NCBI GenBank assembly: GCA_019054805.1 | Contig: JAHQIY010000006.1 | Coordinates: 2,976,001 to 3,040,000, forward strand | Direction: 5' to 3' | Length of the DNA stretch: 64,000 bases | From: Brachionus manjavacas | Lineage: Eukaryota; Rotifera; Eurotatoria; Ploima; Brachionidae | In this document: positions 14,408 to 25,952 of the stretch, piece by piece | How the letters are laid out: every line of letters begins with the position of its first letter | Numbering within the stretch: position 1 is the stretch's first letter | Made by a program: the position numbers and the translations under genes | Notes under the pieces: generated by a model | The model's input: the letters and a program-made list of their open reading frames with translations, nothing else | Database searches by the model: none | Told to the model about the DNA's origin: nothing

Positions 14408-14665
14408 ATGGGTGAACGGTACAATATACATTCGCAGCTAGAGCACTTGCAGTCCAAGTATATGGGCACAGGCCACAGCGACACTACCAAATGGGAATGG
14501 TTGACAAATCAGCATCGCGATACTTTGGCATCGTTCATAGGACACTACGATCTTCTCAATTATTTGGCTATTGCAGAAAATGAAAGCAAGGCACGGCTTA
14601 AATTCAACTACCTCAAGCGAATGGTTCAGCCTTGTGGACCACCACCTTTTAAACCAGACGAGTAA
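14408..14665 (+). CDS. SF3B5: Splicing factor 3B subunit 5 (SF3b10)
   Basis: A single exon encodes 85 residues, nearly the human length of 86. Long blocks match the family: YNIHSQLEHLQSKYMGTGH, TKWEWLTNQHRD, GHYDLLNYLAIAENESKA and QPCGPP. The protein is a small core subunit of SF3b in the U2 snRNP, binding SF3B1 and helping branch-site recognition during pre-mRNA splicing in the nucleus. The ATG is the first in frame and gives the expected N-terminus. AATAAA occurs about 45 bases past the stop. The SLC25A38 gene begins only 157 bases further on, same strand. Confidence 0.97.
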   Translation: MGERYNIHSQLEHLQSKYMGTGHSDTTKWEWLTNQHRDTLASFIGHYDLLNYLAIAENESKARLKFNYLKRMVQPCGPPPFKPDE

Positions 14666-14822
14666 ATATATTGACTAAACAAAAAAACTCAATCTTTTTT
14701 TTATTGTTAATAAAATTTCTTATAATAAAAAATGTGTAAATTTTTCAAAATTAAGGGTCTGAAAGCCCATTTAATTTCAAAAAAAAAATCTTTAAGTTAA
14801 ATTTTTAGATGCTGATTAAATA

Positions 14823-15725
14823 ATGAGCAATAGAGAAAAATCAAATTTAAGCTCTTCGGTCTTATCAGGCGCGATCAGTGGTTCCTTTTCTTCTATAGTA
14901 TTTCAACCACTTGACTTTATAAAAACAAAGCTTCAGCAGCCTGAATTCGCCCAAAATGCTCGCTTGACGCCCACAAACCGAAATATAAAATTGATTGTTC
15001 ACTCGACCCTTCTAGATAGCGAAAACCGGGTAAGTTTACGCAATTCGCGTAAATTTTGGACAGGTTTGACACCTTCTTTGTTCCGGGCAGTTCCAGGTGC
15101 AGCTTTTTATTTCGCCTCAGTTGATTATTTGAGAAATACTTCGATTTTGAGTCATTCAGACTTTGGAGGCCCTAATCAGCTGTTTCACTCATTGGTCATT
15201 GGTGTCCTTTCGAGATCCATGGCTGATGTAGCCACTCATCCTTTAAATGTAGTAAAAACTCGCTACGAGAGCGAAAATTTCAAATACAAAAGTATTTTAG
15301 GTGCGTTTAGATCTATTTTGGTACATGAGGGCACACGTGGCTTGTTCAAAGGCTTAGTTCCAACTTTGCTAAGAGACATATCTTACAGTGGAACTTATTA
15401 TCCTCTTTATACAAAAACAAAGCTTATAGTAAAGCAAAGTGGGTATTTTTCTAAGGACCAAGAGTCAGCTTACTTTGCTATTTGTGCCTTGATAAGTAGC
15501 ACTCTAACTTGTGCTTTGACTCAGCCTCCCGATGTGATTCGAAGTTACATGCAATTGAGCTCCAAAGGTGACAAGAGCTTTTTAAGTACTGGCGCCGAAA
15601 TTTACTCGAAAAATGGTTTAAAAGGATTTTTTGCTGGATTTTTGCCTCGCTCAACAAGAAAAATTCTAATGAGTGTATTCAGCTGGACATTGTACGAAAA
15701 GCTATCTTTGCGTTCTAATAAATAA
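14823..15725 (+). CDS. SLC25A38: Mitochondrial glycine carrier
   Basis: An intronless ORF of 300 residues has the three-fold repeat of mitochondrial carriers. Signature motifs are PLDFIKTK (about residue 29), PLNVVKTRYES (about 142) and PPDVIRSYMQ (about 238). The second is followed by FKYKSILGAFRSI and EGTRGLFKGLVPTLLRD. The PVSVIKTRYES-like second repeat and TQPPDVI third repeat are typical of SLC25A38/Hem25, which brings glycine into mitochondria for the first step of haem synthesis. Six inner-membrane helices are expected. The 157-base gap to SF3B5 upstream could hold a short promoter; a shared transcript is possible but not shown. Confidence 0.93.
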   Translation: MSNREKSNLSSSVLSGAISGSFSSIVFQPLDFIKTKLQQPEFAQNARLTPTNRNIKLIVHSTLLDSENRVSLRNSRKFWTGLTPSLFRAVPGAAFYFASVDYLRNTSILSHSDFGGPNQLFHSLVIGVLSRSMADVATHPLNVVKTRYESENFKYKSILGAFRSILVHEGTRGLFKGLVPTLLRDISYSGTYYPLYTKTKLIVKQSGYFSKDQESAYFAICALISSTLTCALTQPPDVIRSYMQLSSKGDKSFLSTGAEIYSKNGLKGFFAGFLPRSTRKILMSVFSWTLYEKLSLRSNK

Positions 15726-16523
15726 TTAATTTAATTTTGAATCTAATTTTATTTTATATAATTTACCAAATTATATTTAAAAATAATAAAAATCTGCATA
15801 AAATTTAGCTAGACGTCATAAGATGCCTTAAAATAAATTTTTTAAATAAGAAATTTACTGTCAGAATAATAAGCTTTAAATATCAGAAAAAATTAAAAAT
15901 TTACTCAAAAATTGTTTTCAAAAGACGGTACAAAAAAACGAATTGAATTGAATTTTAAAAAGTATTTTTGCGAATTTTTTTGATCAAAGTTTAAAGCGAA
16001 AGCCTTTAAATCTTGTAATCTTTTCAAAAATTAATGATTGATATTTCTAGCATTAAAAATTCAAACATATTAATAAAATTACATGGCCAATTAGTTTTAT
16101 GAAATTGGCCGTAGATTGACAATTTCACACTTGGCCTGGCCAATTGGCCGTAGATGTGACAAGACTCCAAAACTGTTCAAAACCTTTTTGAAAAGGAATT
16201 TTAAGAAAATATTTTTCAGCGAAAATAATTATTAAAGAGTTAAACTCAATCAAACTTAACTTGAAAAAAACGTGACAGCACTTTCATTTTGTTTTGAAAA
16301 ATTTATTTGCTTTTTTGTCGAACTCAGGTAAAGTGTTTCAAAAATTTAAATACAAATGAGAAAATAAGTTTTTCAAAAAATTAATTCACACATAGAGAAA
16401 CATTGAAATTTTAGTTGAAAAAAAATATTTTTATTTATTATTTTAATTCAATGGTTCAAAAGTAAAACAAAACAATGCTATACAAATGCTTAGCATACAA
16501 CTAAACATAAGTCCTTATTTTAT
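15726..16523. other. Convergent intergenic region with short GGCC repeats
   Basis: The 3' ends of SLC25A38 (plus) and TAF1B (minus) face each other here. Most is A/T tracts. Between about 16083 and 16160 the phrase AATTGGCCGTAGAT occurs twice, with further GGCCAATT in both orientations, forming a small palindromic patch of unknown origin. Confidence 0.45.
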
Positions 16524-18878
16524 TTACTTAAATTTTTTTAGCAATTTAATTACATAATTGAACATTTGAAAAAAGGTTTTAGTTTGAGCTATGTGAGAGA
16601 AGACTTCCACAAGCCAGTCAAGCGTACTGGTTTCCAAACCGAGAACGTATCTTCCCCTTAATTTCACCGGCTCAATCGTATCAGTGACAAATTTTCTGAA
16701 GTCTTTTGATTTAAAGTGTTTAAGGCCAATTATATTCAACTTTTCTTCAGTCAAATAACACACAATTATTTTTGAAGAATTATCTTCTAGATTATACTTG
16801 ACATTTTTTGATATGTAAAATAAACTCGAATTTATGTCCAAATTATTTATATCATTTTCAATCGATTCTATTTCATTTTCCAAAGGAGCATTCAAAGTGG
16901 ATATTATATCATTTCTTCTATATTGAGCTAAATTTTACCAATTAGATGAAATCAAATGTTTTTTTTTTGTAAAAAAAATAAATTACCTATGTAATTTTTA
17001 GTCCGCATTTTGTGCCTTTGTTTGAAATTGGATATTTTTAAAGACTTAAGATCTTCGACTGTCATTACTTTTTCCAACTCACTTAAGGTAAGTCATTTAA
17101 ATCTGCTTAATCATCTAAAATGATAAAATACCATCCGAAAAATTCTCTTTCTACATTTGCTAGCCTATTCTGCATTGTGCTAAGCCATTCTTCCAGATCA
17201 AAATTTTTCTCCACACTGGTGGGCGAATTTATTATCCCATGCTTGTCATCATACAAAAATAAAATTATTAAAGAGACCAAAATGTAAGCCAGGGCTATTG
17301 CTTCAATATTTTCGTATTGAGCATCTTTGATACATAATCTATCAATTGGTATCTCTTTTTCCATTAACAAGTCAATCACCGATATCAGTTCATCTTTAGA
17401 ATGAGTTAACAATTTTGGTGCCTAAAATGTCTGAAAATGAAGATACCTGGTAGATTTAAATCGAGTACATAGCGATTAGATACTCTTTTTAATTCAATTA
17501 GTTCAATTTCATCTATTTCAAGATACTTTCCGAGTTTTGATGTTAAAAATCTTAAATAATCTGCTTGCGGAATAGACTTAAAATTCAATAGATATATTTT
17601 TATAAAATATTTCTAATTTTTGCAAAAAATACCAAATGATTGAACATTGAAGAATCTTCTTTATACTTGAATTCCATGCAGACTGGAAGCACGTCGTCTA
17701 TGTTGAAGTAAGACACTTTTCCATTATACATTAATCTTTTAATTAATTAATATTTGACTAAATTTATTTAAAAATTGATACTAAACAGATTTTAATCAAA
17801 CCTTATTAAATCGGTGATCAAAAATTGACTTTTTATCATTAGCAAGCCTAGATTTAGCAAAGCTATAGTGTGCGGCATTCGGATCCATTCAAATTTTGTA
17901 AGAAGCTTAAATTAATTTTAAAGCTAGCATTTAGTAAAAAAATATTTAAATTACAATATTATTTTTGGCTTCATCAGACAAATTATTTGAATTGTTCAAT
18001 TCTTCCTCGAAAAAATTTTCGTCATTTTTGACGGACTCTTCATCAGATTCAATCAGATCTTTGTCAAATTCATTTTTTATATCAACAGCCATTTTATTGT
18101 CTTCTTCAGCATTCATTTCACTCTCACTGGTCATACCAAAATCAAAGCTAACATTTTCATTTTGGTCTAGTTCATTTTTTAAAATTTCTCCATCTTTTGA
18201 ATGGCATAAATCAAGATGATATATTTCGAAAAAAATTTTATCCCTTTCAAAAAATAATAAATCAAAAATAATCATTTTCTTTAAGATCATTTAATGCTTA
18301 TCTTTAATTACCTTTTCCATTTTACATTCTTCAAATTTATTTGTTCACTTTCATTCTCAACAAAAGCTATCTCTAATTTTTGTAAATATTTTACCCACAA
18401 TTTTAAAACAACCTCCTTCATCAAAATATTTTTTTGTTTTTTTCAAAATTAATTCTAATTGAGTACTTTGATTATTGAATCGACTCCGTTTTTTATCAAA
18501 TCATCACATTGCCTCTTAAGCAAATGATTAAATACTTCAAAAGTTGAAAAATTTTGTTCGACTGAATTTTCTAAATATTTTAAATTAAAAAAATGTAATG
18601 TCCTGAAAAAGAACAAACTCAACCTATTTCATAATTTTCTTTAAGCCGGTTCTTGGCCTCTTTGACCGGAGATAGTTGTTTTTCATTTCCAGTTACTGCT
18701 AGCTCGTCATCACTCAGTTCAATGTCACAAACATTCTTTGAATAATTTAATTAAAATATATTAAAATTGAACAAAAATTACAAACTTTGGATTGATTTCC
18801 GCACACACTACAATAATAAAATCCATCTATATTTTCAAAGTTATCACTTTCACATATTTTACAAATAATTTTGGGCAT
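16524..18878 (-). CDS. TAF1B: TAF1B, RNA polymerase I SL1 subunit (Rrn7 family)
   Basis: Eleven exons chain in phase: 18878-18786, 18735-18624, 18570-18467, 18415-18312, 18243-17955, 17905-17802, 17735-17633, 17576-17469, 17421-17132, 17081-16987 and 16927-16524, giving 601 residues (human 588). An N-terminal zinc ribbon has C6, C9, C23 and C26. Then come cyclin-fold segments: VVLKLWVKYLQK, RMPHTIALLNLGLLMIK, and EAIALAYILVSLIILFLYDD, which match human TAF1B in order and spacing. An acidic linker (about 150-230) sits between zinc ribbon and cyclin folds. TAF1B is the TFIIB-like factor that loads RNA polymerase I at rDNA promoters. The exon 8-9 junction is ambiguous: the canonical 47-base intron deletes a conserved-looking RYVLDLNLP tail. 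The gene is divergent from TIMM23. Confidence 0.85.
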
Positions 18879-19131
18879 TTTAAAAAGAAATAAAATAAAT
18901 TATTCGAAATTCATTTTAGTTTCTTTTAGACTAGAACATAAAACTATAAATTTATGCAATTTATTTTAAATGAGATTTTTCATTTTTAAACAGCAAACAA
19001 CCTGCATGTACAAATGATGAAATATTAAGAAATTAAATAATATTTAAAAAATTCAAAATTTTCCAACGTATCCATGATAAAATCGACCAAATTTAACTTT
19101 TTTTTTCACCTAATAGATTAATTAATAAAAA
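18879..19131. promoter_or_regulatory. Shared divergent promoter region, TAF1B / TIMM23
   Basis: Only about 250 bases separate the two start codons, so both promoters must lie here. It is AT-rich with no clear TATA element. The assignment rests on gene arrangement alone. Confidence 0.5.
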
Positions 19132-19893
19132 ATGCAAGATCGACTTGATACAAGTTTTAATAAAAGTGGTGCTGTCTTTTCATCACCCTACTTGAACTTC
19201 GATCCTGCTATTCTGAATCCAGTAAATTTAACTCATTAATAAAAATAAAAATATTTATAATGTATTTTTTTCAGACAGGAAGCTCTCAATTTATCATTCC
19301 CGAAGGTCAAGGGGAACACAGAGGAAAAATGGAAATGGCTTTTTTTACAATAGGATCGTCAGTGTGTGCAGGCGGTTTTCTTGGAGGTCTTAATGGATTT
19401 TTGTCTGGCATAAGAGAAACGAAGAATCTATCAGGAAATATAAGATACTCACAGTAGGCACTCAATTCTTTTTTTTAAGTGAATAATTATTTTTTTCAAG
19501 AATTATGAATTTTTCAATCAAAAAAGGCTCTTTATTATCACAAACAGTGGGATCTTGGGGTATAGCAATTATCAATTATTGAAAATTAAATTTATATTAT
19601 TTATTTTAAAGCTTTAATGTTTAGTTTATATGATACTATATTAAGTAACGTTAGAGAAGTTGATGATGAATTTAATGTTGCAGCATCTGGACTACTGACA
19701 GGTAGTTAAAATACAAAAAAAATTCCAAAATAAAAAATTCTAAATTATTTTTCAAGGTGCAACTTATGGTGCTCCGTATGGCCTCAGACGTGTTGCAAAA
19801 AATGGTTTAATCGGTTTAGGATGTACTCTAGCTTATCTTGCATATACAAGGCGAGATAAACTTAACGCTTTAGTAAAAAATCCAAGTTTTTGA
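19132..19893 (+). CDS. TIMM23: Mitochondrial inner-membrane translocase Tim23
   Basis: Five exons: 19132-19221, 19275-19453, 19501-19559, 19612-19701 and 19757-19893, giving 184 residues. The N-terminus has SSPYLNFDPAILNPTG, matching the conserved SPYLN(V)DP stretch of Tim23. The membrane part has Gly-rich PRAT motifs, with GGFLGGLNGFLSGIRE in helix 1, then SLLSQTVGSWG, DDEFNVAASGLLTGATYG and a final helix. Tim23 forms the presequence-import core in the mitochondrial inner membrane. It is somewhat shorter than human (209) mainly at the N-terminal intermembrane-space region. All introns are about 50 bases with GT-AG ends. Confidence 0.92.
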
Positions 19894-20034
19894 ATTATTT
19901 TTTATAAATATAAATAAATCTTATAGAAAAACTAAGCTGAAATTTTAATTAAATCAAAAATTTTTTTATATCGATTTGATAGTCGAGGTTATTTCAGAAA
20001 AACAATGAGGTTATGATATAAATTTAGCTAAAAA

Positions 20035-20462
20035 ATGGCTTTCAAAATGGTGTTTGTAATTAATTCATCTTTAAAAATGTCTTCTGGAAAAGTAGCTAGT
20101 CAAACCGCTCACACAGCTGTTTCTTTGTACATAAAAGCCAAAAAAGTTTCGAAAAAGCATTTAATTTTTTTAAATGAAATCGATACTTGGTTAACTACTG
20201 GCCAGCCTAAAATTGTTCTTAAAGGCTCAAATGAATCTATGCTTCTGAATATTGAAAAACAAGCAAAACAGGCTAATCTTTTGTATCATGCTTCGCATGA
20301 TGCTGGGAAAACTCAGATTTCATTAGGGTCTTTAACATGTCTAGGTATTTTTTCATTCTAAATAAAAATATAAATTTTCATGTTCAATTTTTTATGATAA
20401 AAGGAATTTTTGGTAAAAATGAGGATCTTGACAGAATAACTGGAAATTTGGGATTATATTGA
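20035..20462 (+). CDS. PTRH2: Peptidyl-tRNA hydrolase 2
   Basis: Two exons, 20035-20344 and 20404-20462, give 122 residues. Without splicing the ORF ends prematurely in GIFSF; removal of the 59-base GT-AG intron restores the family C-terminus (DLDRITGNLGLY against human LIDKVTGHLKLY). Conserved PTH2 features are the Lys near the start, GKVASQTAHTAV, and DAGKTQISLGSLTCLGI. The enzyme frees tRNA from stalled peptidyl-tRNA. Human PTRH2 has an N-terminal membrane anchor; this protein lacks it and starts almost at the catalytic domain, so it is probably cytosolic. Only 141 bases separate it from TIMM23. Confidence 0.92.
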
Positions 20463-20814
20463 AAAAAAAGAATATCAAGTTTTAGTTAATTTTTAGCTAA
20501 ATAAATTTTTTAAATTATCCTTGATTAAAAAAAATTGGAATAAAAGCTTTGTTAAAAATTTTAGTATTGATTTCGGTTTAAAATATGTGACAGTTTATTG
20601 AAGCTGTATATGTTATGTTAATTATGCTATTTAATATCATAGAAAGATTCAAATCAACACAGTCTTAAGCTTTGAAAAATTAATATATTTTACTTATAAA
20701 TTTTTCCGAAAGAAAATAATATTTTGATTCATAAAACAATAATTACTAATTAGGAATAGCTTGAAAAATTAAAATCTATGTTGAGATAACGTTAAACGTG
20801 TGTTTCATGACAAA
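20463..20814. other. Intergenic region upstream of NOX
   Basis: About 350 bases of AT-rich DNA lie between PTRH2 and the NOX gene. It presumably contains the NOX promoter. No clear TATA element or repeat was found. Confidence 0.4.
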
Positions 20815-22786
20815 ATGATATTACAAGTTTTAAGAAATATCAAACTTTTAAAAAACGAAATCCCAAGATATTTAATACTGGTAATTAGCATACATCAACC
20901 TTTACTTTAAAAAGAATATTATTTTAATTTTGAAGGGTGTCTGGCTACTGATAAACCTCATTGCTTTCCTAGTAGTCTACTTCAGCTTTCATAATTCTTT
21001 AAAATACTTCTATCTTAGAAAAATAGTTCAGGTAAATTATTAAGAAAATTTAAAAATTTTGAAAAACTTGAAAAAATTAAAGGATGGAATCAGTTGGTCA
21101 AGAGCATCTGCATTTTGCATTAACTTAAATGTAGCAATTATCCTTCTTTTAGTTTGCAGAAATTCCATAACATATTTTCGATCGTTCATGGTAATTTAAT
21201 TTAAATAGAAATTAAATTTTGTTTATAATTTTTTTCAAAACTAATTAAAAAATACCAAGTGCTGTTCACCAAATGTTGTCAGAGTAATTGATAAACATGT
21301 ATCATTTCATAGATATGTGGCTTATTTAATATTTTTTTTGACAAGTATTTTTTTATAAGTAAAAAAAAATTGAAATTAAAATTTTTTTAAAGTTGTTCAC
21401 ACAATCGGACATATTCATAATGTAGAAAATTTCGTAGAAGCCAAAAATGCAAAATATAAGCCATTAGATGCAGGCACCAATGCAGAAGATTTATCTGGAT
21501 TATTTTCAACTTTAAGCTTATTAAATAAGCGACCAAATGGTACATTCATAAATCCAGTTGATACCGAAAACGCAGTACCATTATTTGAAGCATTCAAAAT
21601 TTTGGCTGGAGTCAGTGGAATAATCATGTGTTTGTCACTTACTATCTTAGCTTCAACTTCCTCCGAGAGTATTCGAAGATCATTCTACAACCTTTTCTGG
21701 TATTCACATCAAATTTTTGCTTTAATTTTTATGTCATTTTTCTGTATTCATGGAGCCCAGCGTATTATCAAAATTCAGACAAACGTAAAAACTCATAATC
21801 CTCAACAATGCTACCAAATCTACTCCGAATGGCCCGTAAAAACCGAAACCAAACAATGTGACATACCAGAATTTGAAGGGTTCATGCCTGTTTCATGGAT
21901 CTGGGTTTTACCATCTATAATTCTTTATTTGCTAGAGCGCTTGATTCGCTTTGTCAGAAGTTTCAGAAAATTCAAACTAGCAGGATTTATCAAGCATCCT
22001 TCAAATGTAATTGAGCTACAGATAGAAAAAATGAATAGAATCAAATATCGAGCTGGTCAATACATATTTTTGAATGCGAGTGAAATTTCATTTTTTGAAT
22101 GGCACCCATTTACAATTACATCTGCTCCTGATGATCAATTTTTAAGTGTGCACATAAGATGCACAGGAGACTGGACAAGCAAACTAAGTAAAAAACTTGA
22201 AGAGAATAAGGAATTAAAAATGAGTATTGATGGCCCATTTGGTTCATGTGCCGAGGATGTTTTCAAATATGAGTCTGTTGTGTTGATCGGAGCTGGAATC
22301 GGTGTCACACCATATGCATCGATATTAAAGCACATTTGGTATATATTGAGCACAAGTCATCAGAATACAGCAACATTGCAAAAAGTATATTTCTTTTGGG
22401 TAAGTTCGACTATCGATTCATTTGAATGGTTTGGAAGTTTACTGCAAGATCTCGAGAATCGAATGAAAAGTAGTAATCGGCCCGATTTGCTTGATTACAG
22501 AATTTATTTAACCAGAGGCTGGAGTCTTAAACAAGCTAAAGAAATAGCAATAAACAATGACCAAGAGTATGATCTTTTTACCGGTCTGAGCCAAAAAACA
22601 AATTATGGTAGACCGAATTTTGATTTATTTTTTAAAGAGCTTTCAAACGTTGAAGAGAGTTCAGTAAAAAAGAAATGCGGTGTTTTTTTTTGTGGACCAT
22701 CGCAAATGTCCAAGGATCTACATATTTTATGCAACAAGCTATCAAATAATTATATTTCGTTTATTTATAATAAAGAAAGCTTTTAA
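20815..22786 (+). CDS. NADPH oxidase, NOX2-type
   Basis: Five exons, 20815-20880, 20936-21031, 21083-21190, 21260-21344 and 21393-22786, give 582 residues (human NOX2 570). Membrane half: VCRNSITYFR, a CC pair, then FHRYVAYL and VHTIGHIHNVE, supplying haem-ligand histidines, with further His in WYSHQIF and FCIHGAQR. Cytosolic half: HPFTITSAP (FAD), GAGIGVTPYASILKHIW (NADPH), FFWVSS, and a CGPSQM motif. The C-terminus FIYNKESF is the NOX1-3 type ending. The enzyme moves electrons from NADPH across a membrane to oxygen, making superoxide. There are no EF-hands, so it is not a NOX5/DUOX and probably needs p22phox-like partners. The big last exon has no intron in the NADPH-motif region, unlike the broken copy at 31.2 kb. 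Confidence 0.92.
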
Positions 22787-22894
22787 AGTCTTTTAAAATT
22801 TAGAGAACTTTCATTTTATTTAGTTAAATAATATTTTGATGCTTATTTATTAAATATAGGTTATTGAATAAATAGAATATTTTGTTTTAATAAA

Positions 22895-23029
22895 ATGACT
22901 AGTAAACTTGATTATTTTCTTGAATATTTGAACTATGAAAATCTTATTGAACAAGCTAGAATAATAATGAATGGTCTAGATTTTTCAAAAACGAAGAAAA
23001 AAATTATCAAGCAATTCTTTAAGGTGTAA
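22895..23029 (+). CDS. Possible small ORF or exon, unknown
   Basis: An ATG opens 44 codons to TAA. The peptide is helical and charged (LDYFLEYLNYENLIEQARII), unlike random AT-rich translation. A weak donor-like AAG|GTGTAA overlaps the end. It could be an isolated first exon, perhaps linked to the broken gene downstream. No family is recognised. Confidence 0.2.
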   Translation: MTSKLDYFLEYLNYENLIEQARIIMNGLDFSKTKKKIIKQFFKV

Positions 23030-23203
23030 AATTTCTGTATTTAGAATTTTGATTCTTCATTTTCAGTTAAATAAATGTTAATTTTAACGAAATTTAATTA
23101 TTTTTGGTAATAACACAAAGAAGTAGTTGAAAAATTAAAAAACTTTGTGAATAAATAGTAAATTTAGTAAATTTATAGTAGTCATAAAAAAACTATAAAG
23201 TCA

Positions 23204-23329
23204 TTATAAAGACTTTATATTTTAAAAGTCTTTATAAATTGAAGTTTAAATGTTTTTAAACTTCAAAAACTTCAAAAACATTTTGAAGTTTAGAAGAATC
23301 TAAACATTCTTCTAAACTTCAAAATGTTT
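23204..23329. repeat. Cluster of three perfect hairpins
   Basis: Three perfect inverted repeats follow one another. Arms 23204-23216 and 23225-23237 (13 bases); 23239-23250 and 23255-23266 (12 bases); 23276-23299 and 23306-23329 (24 bases with a 6-base loop). The arms of the second and third share AAACTTC-type sequence, so they look related by local duplication. The cluster ends about 20 bases before the BEN-like broken gene. Confidence 0.75.
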
Positions 23330-23349
23330 AGAAGGACCTTCAAAATCCC

Positions 23350-24507
23350 GTGATGAATCAGAGCTCAACAATGGAGAGTATTTCGAGCCAGGGTACTAAA
23401 ATAATTTATCAAAAATTTCAAAGAAAACCATCACCTGTTCGAAATAAAAACAAATATGGTCATATAGGTAACCAAAATTATTTAGATATTAAAAATTTTA
23501 ATTTAAATATTAACTATTTACGAAAAAAAGTTGATTCCAATGATAAAAAATACTGTGTAATTCAGTTTTTATGTGACCGAACTTTAGATAAGATAAAATT
23601 GGACAAATTAGGACCTTTTGATATGATCAAACTAGGTGATCAATATGAAATAGATTATTTTAATAAAAAATATAATGTGGTTTCCAAATATATTGGAAAT
23701 TCAGTTGATTGCGAAAATCAATTAAAATCTCTATCAGAATACTCAGTTGTAAATCCAAAAAAAATCCTAGTGTAAAAAATATTAAAAATTCACAAAATCT
23801 TAGCATATCTTCTTTAAGTAATGAAAAAGGATTATATCAAGACAGATTTAATCAGTTAGAAAAAAATCTTGACATTGCTTATGAAAAAATTAGAGAACTA
23901 GAACATAAATTAGAAATTAAAAATAAAATTTTAGAGAGTTACAAAAATTGTTATGATGAAAATTACATAAACAGATTGAAAGAAATAAGCTTAAATGTAA
24001 TTAAGTTATTTGGCTCTAGAGATGATCTTTTAAATTTACCCATTTATTCTCACAAAGATCAGGAAAATTTCCACATTCTATCATTAAAATGTCCAAATGT
24101 AAGTCTTGACTCAAATCAAAAGCGTCAAATATGTCTCCAATAGAAGTGAGAGTGATACATCTTGTTTTCGCAAACTAGTAGGTACTCTTATACCTTCCGA
24201 CAAAGAATGGGCACAAAGAGACCGAGACCATATACTTAAAGACTTTCCTTCAGAAATTCAAGTTTCATTTGATTACATTTTTACAAAACGAATTACCTTT
24301 ACTCTTGTGATTACTTATAATCAAATTAGACTGATGTGTAATGAAGCAAGAAAAAGACTATAAGATAAAGGATTTGAAATTGAAGCAGTCAATAAAGCAA
24401 ATTCGTCTGTTGATTCAGCTCCATATCATATCGCCTGTCCGAAAACATTTCACGAAAACAATTTAATCAAAAAAAGGAAAATATTAAATAGTTTGAATAT
24501 AAATTAA
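23350..24507 (+). pseudogene. Broken gene with possible BEN-like C-terminal domain
   Basis: Three overlapping reading frames carry what looks like one protein. Frame A (23350-23775) is basic with VIQFLCDRTLDKIK and LGDQYEIDYFNKKY. Frame B (to about 24098) has a coiled coil (NQLEKNLDIAYEKIRELEHK). Frame C (about 24145-24507) has CFRKLVGTLIPSDKEW and later VSFDYIFTKR, reminiscent of BEN domains (RKLLRALF..EEL). There are two frame changes, one at an eight-A run near 23757 and one near 24100-24144, plus an in-frame stop at 24361. A GTAAGT...TAG stretch (24099-24143) resembles an intron but leaves the phase wrong. Best read as a decayed gene or transposon-derived ORF; BEN assignment is tentative. 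Confidence 0.4.
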
Positions 24508-25950
24508 AATTAAAATTAATTTTGAAATTAAAATCCAATTTACATGACTAAAATTAAAAATTTTCTCATTTTATAACTACCAATAAATTTTTTTCTTAAT
24601 TAAAATTTAATTTAAAATTTATGTCAAATCATATTCTCATAATGATTCTAATGATTGTGAATCGATTTCACATCAATTTTTACTTGTGATGTCACTTTGA
24701 AGCGATAGGAAAATTTCTCATCAAAGTACATCACTCTTTGTCATCAAAATGACTTCGACATCACTTCAAAATTTTCCTGAAATCTCTTCATTATCTAGCT
24801 CTATTATAAATCCTCCAAACAAATTCTCAAGTCTAATCGGAGCCTTAGAAAATTTTTGCCTTTTTCTAAATAGACTTTCTATTCATCTTTAATCTGAAAT
24901 TAATAAAATCACAAAGATTAAATGCACCAAATTCGCTTTGAAGATATTGGCTTTGGAATGAATTAAATAAAATTGATCAAATTGAACAGAAAATTTGTTA
25001 AAGTAAATGTGAATTTTCATTCAAATCTTCAAAAAATAACACAAATAAAATTTCTTTTTCAGCAATTAAATTTGATAAAATTAAGTTTTTAAACTTTGAT
25101 AGTGAAACAATATGAAACAAAATATAAGTGATGAAATTGAATTAGTTTTTTGGATAAAAATTGAAAAGACTATTCGAATAGCAGTGTAATCGAATAAAAT
25201 TTTAAATTTAAGTTAAATTGGTTAACTTAGATTAATTTTTTGTGTTTGAATTATAAATGTATCCACTGTTGAAATTTAAATTCGTATATTTATTTTTATC
25301 CTTTAAAATCTACAATATGATAGAAAATCTAAAAAACAACTTCCTGATTTAAAATTTTGAATATTTGAATATTCATTTTTATATGCTAATTTGCTACGTT
25401 TTTTTAGCCATTCCATTGATTACCAATAGAGGAGCAACATCAGTGCTTTTGATAAATGGTGTACCAGTAGGGTGCCACTGTACCACTCCTTAGCAGTACA
25501 TCGTTTTTTTTTAAATAAAAATTTGAAAAAAAATAAAAAATTTTACTTTGAAAAAAAAACGTCGAGTGTTTAGATCAGGAAAAGTTTTGTTAAATTTTTA
25601 TTCATAATTTAAATCAAAAAGAATTTATTTTCTTCCAAATTTTGCTTTTTTCTAAATAAAAATTTGACTACATTGGATTCTATGACTCATTTTTTGAGTT
25701 ATTTGACTTAAGATTTTGAAAACATCAAAAATTGATGTATTTTATAAAATAATTAATGAATTAATAATCAAAAATTCAATTCTGTTGTTAAATTTATATT
25801 TCTTAATTAAAGTAATCAAAGAAGATTTTGAATATTTTTAATCAATTTTTCAAATAAAAATTAAACTCATTCTATTTCACCAACGCCACTTATTCTAATT
25901 TCGTTTCGAATATACATTTTTGATGTCATCATTACAAAATATTTTTCACT
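24508..25950. other. AT-rich intergenic region
   Basis: No gene is seen. Around 24640-24790 there are several TCACTT/GATGTCA-like phrases but no clean repeat unit. The rest is A/T tracts. Confidence 0.4.
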
Positions 25951-25952
25951 TA

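Noticed and set aside
14408-15725. SF3B5 and SLC25A38 as an operon
   Set aside because: Spacing of 157 bases and an AATAAA between them fit separate genes; no trans-splice evidence can be read here.
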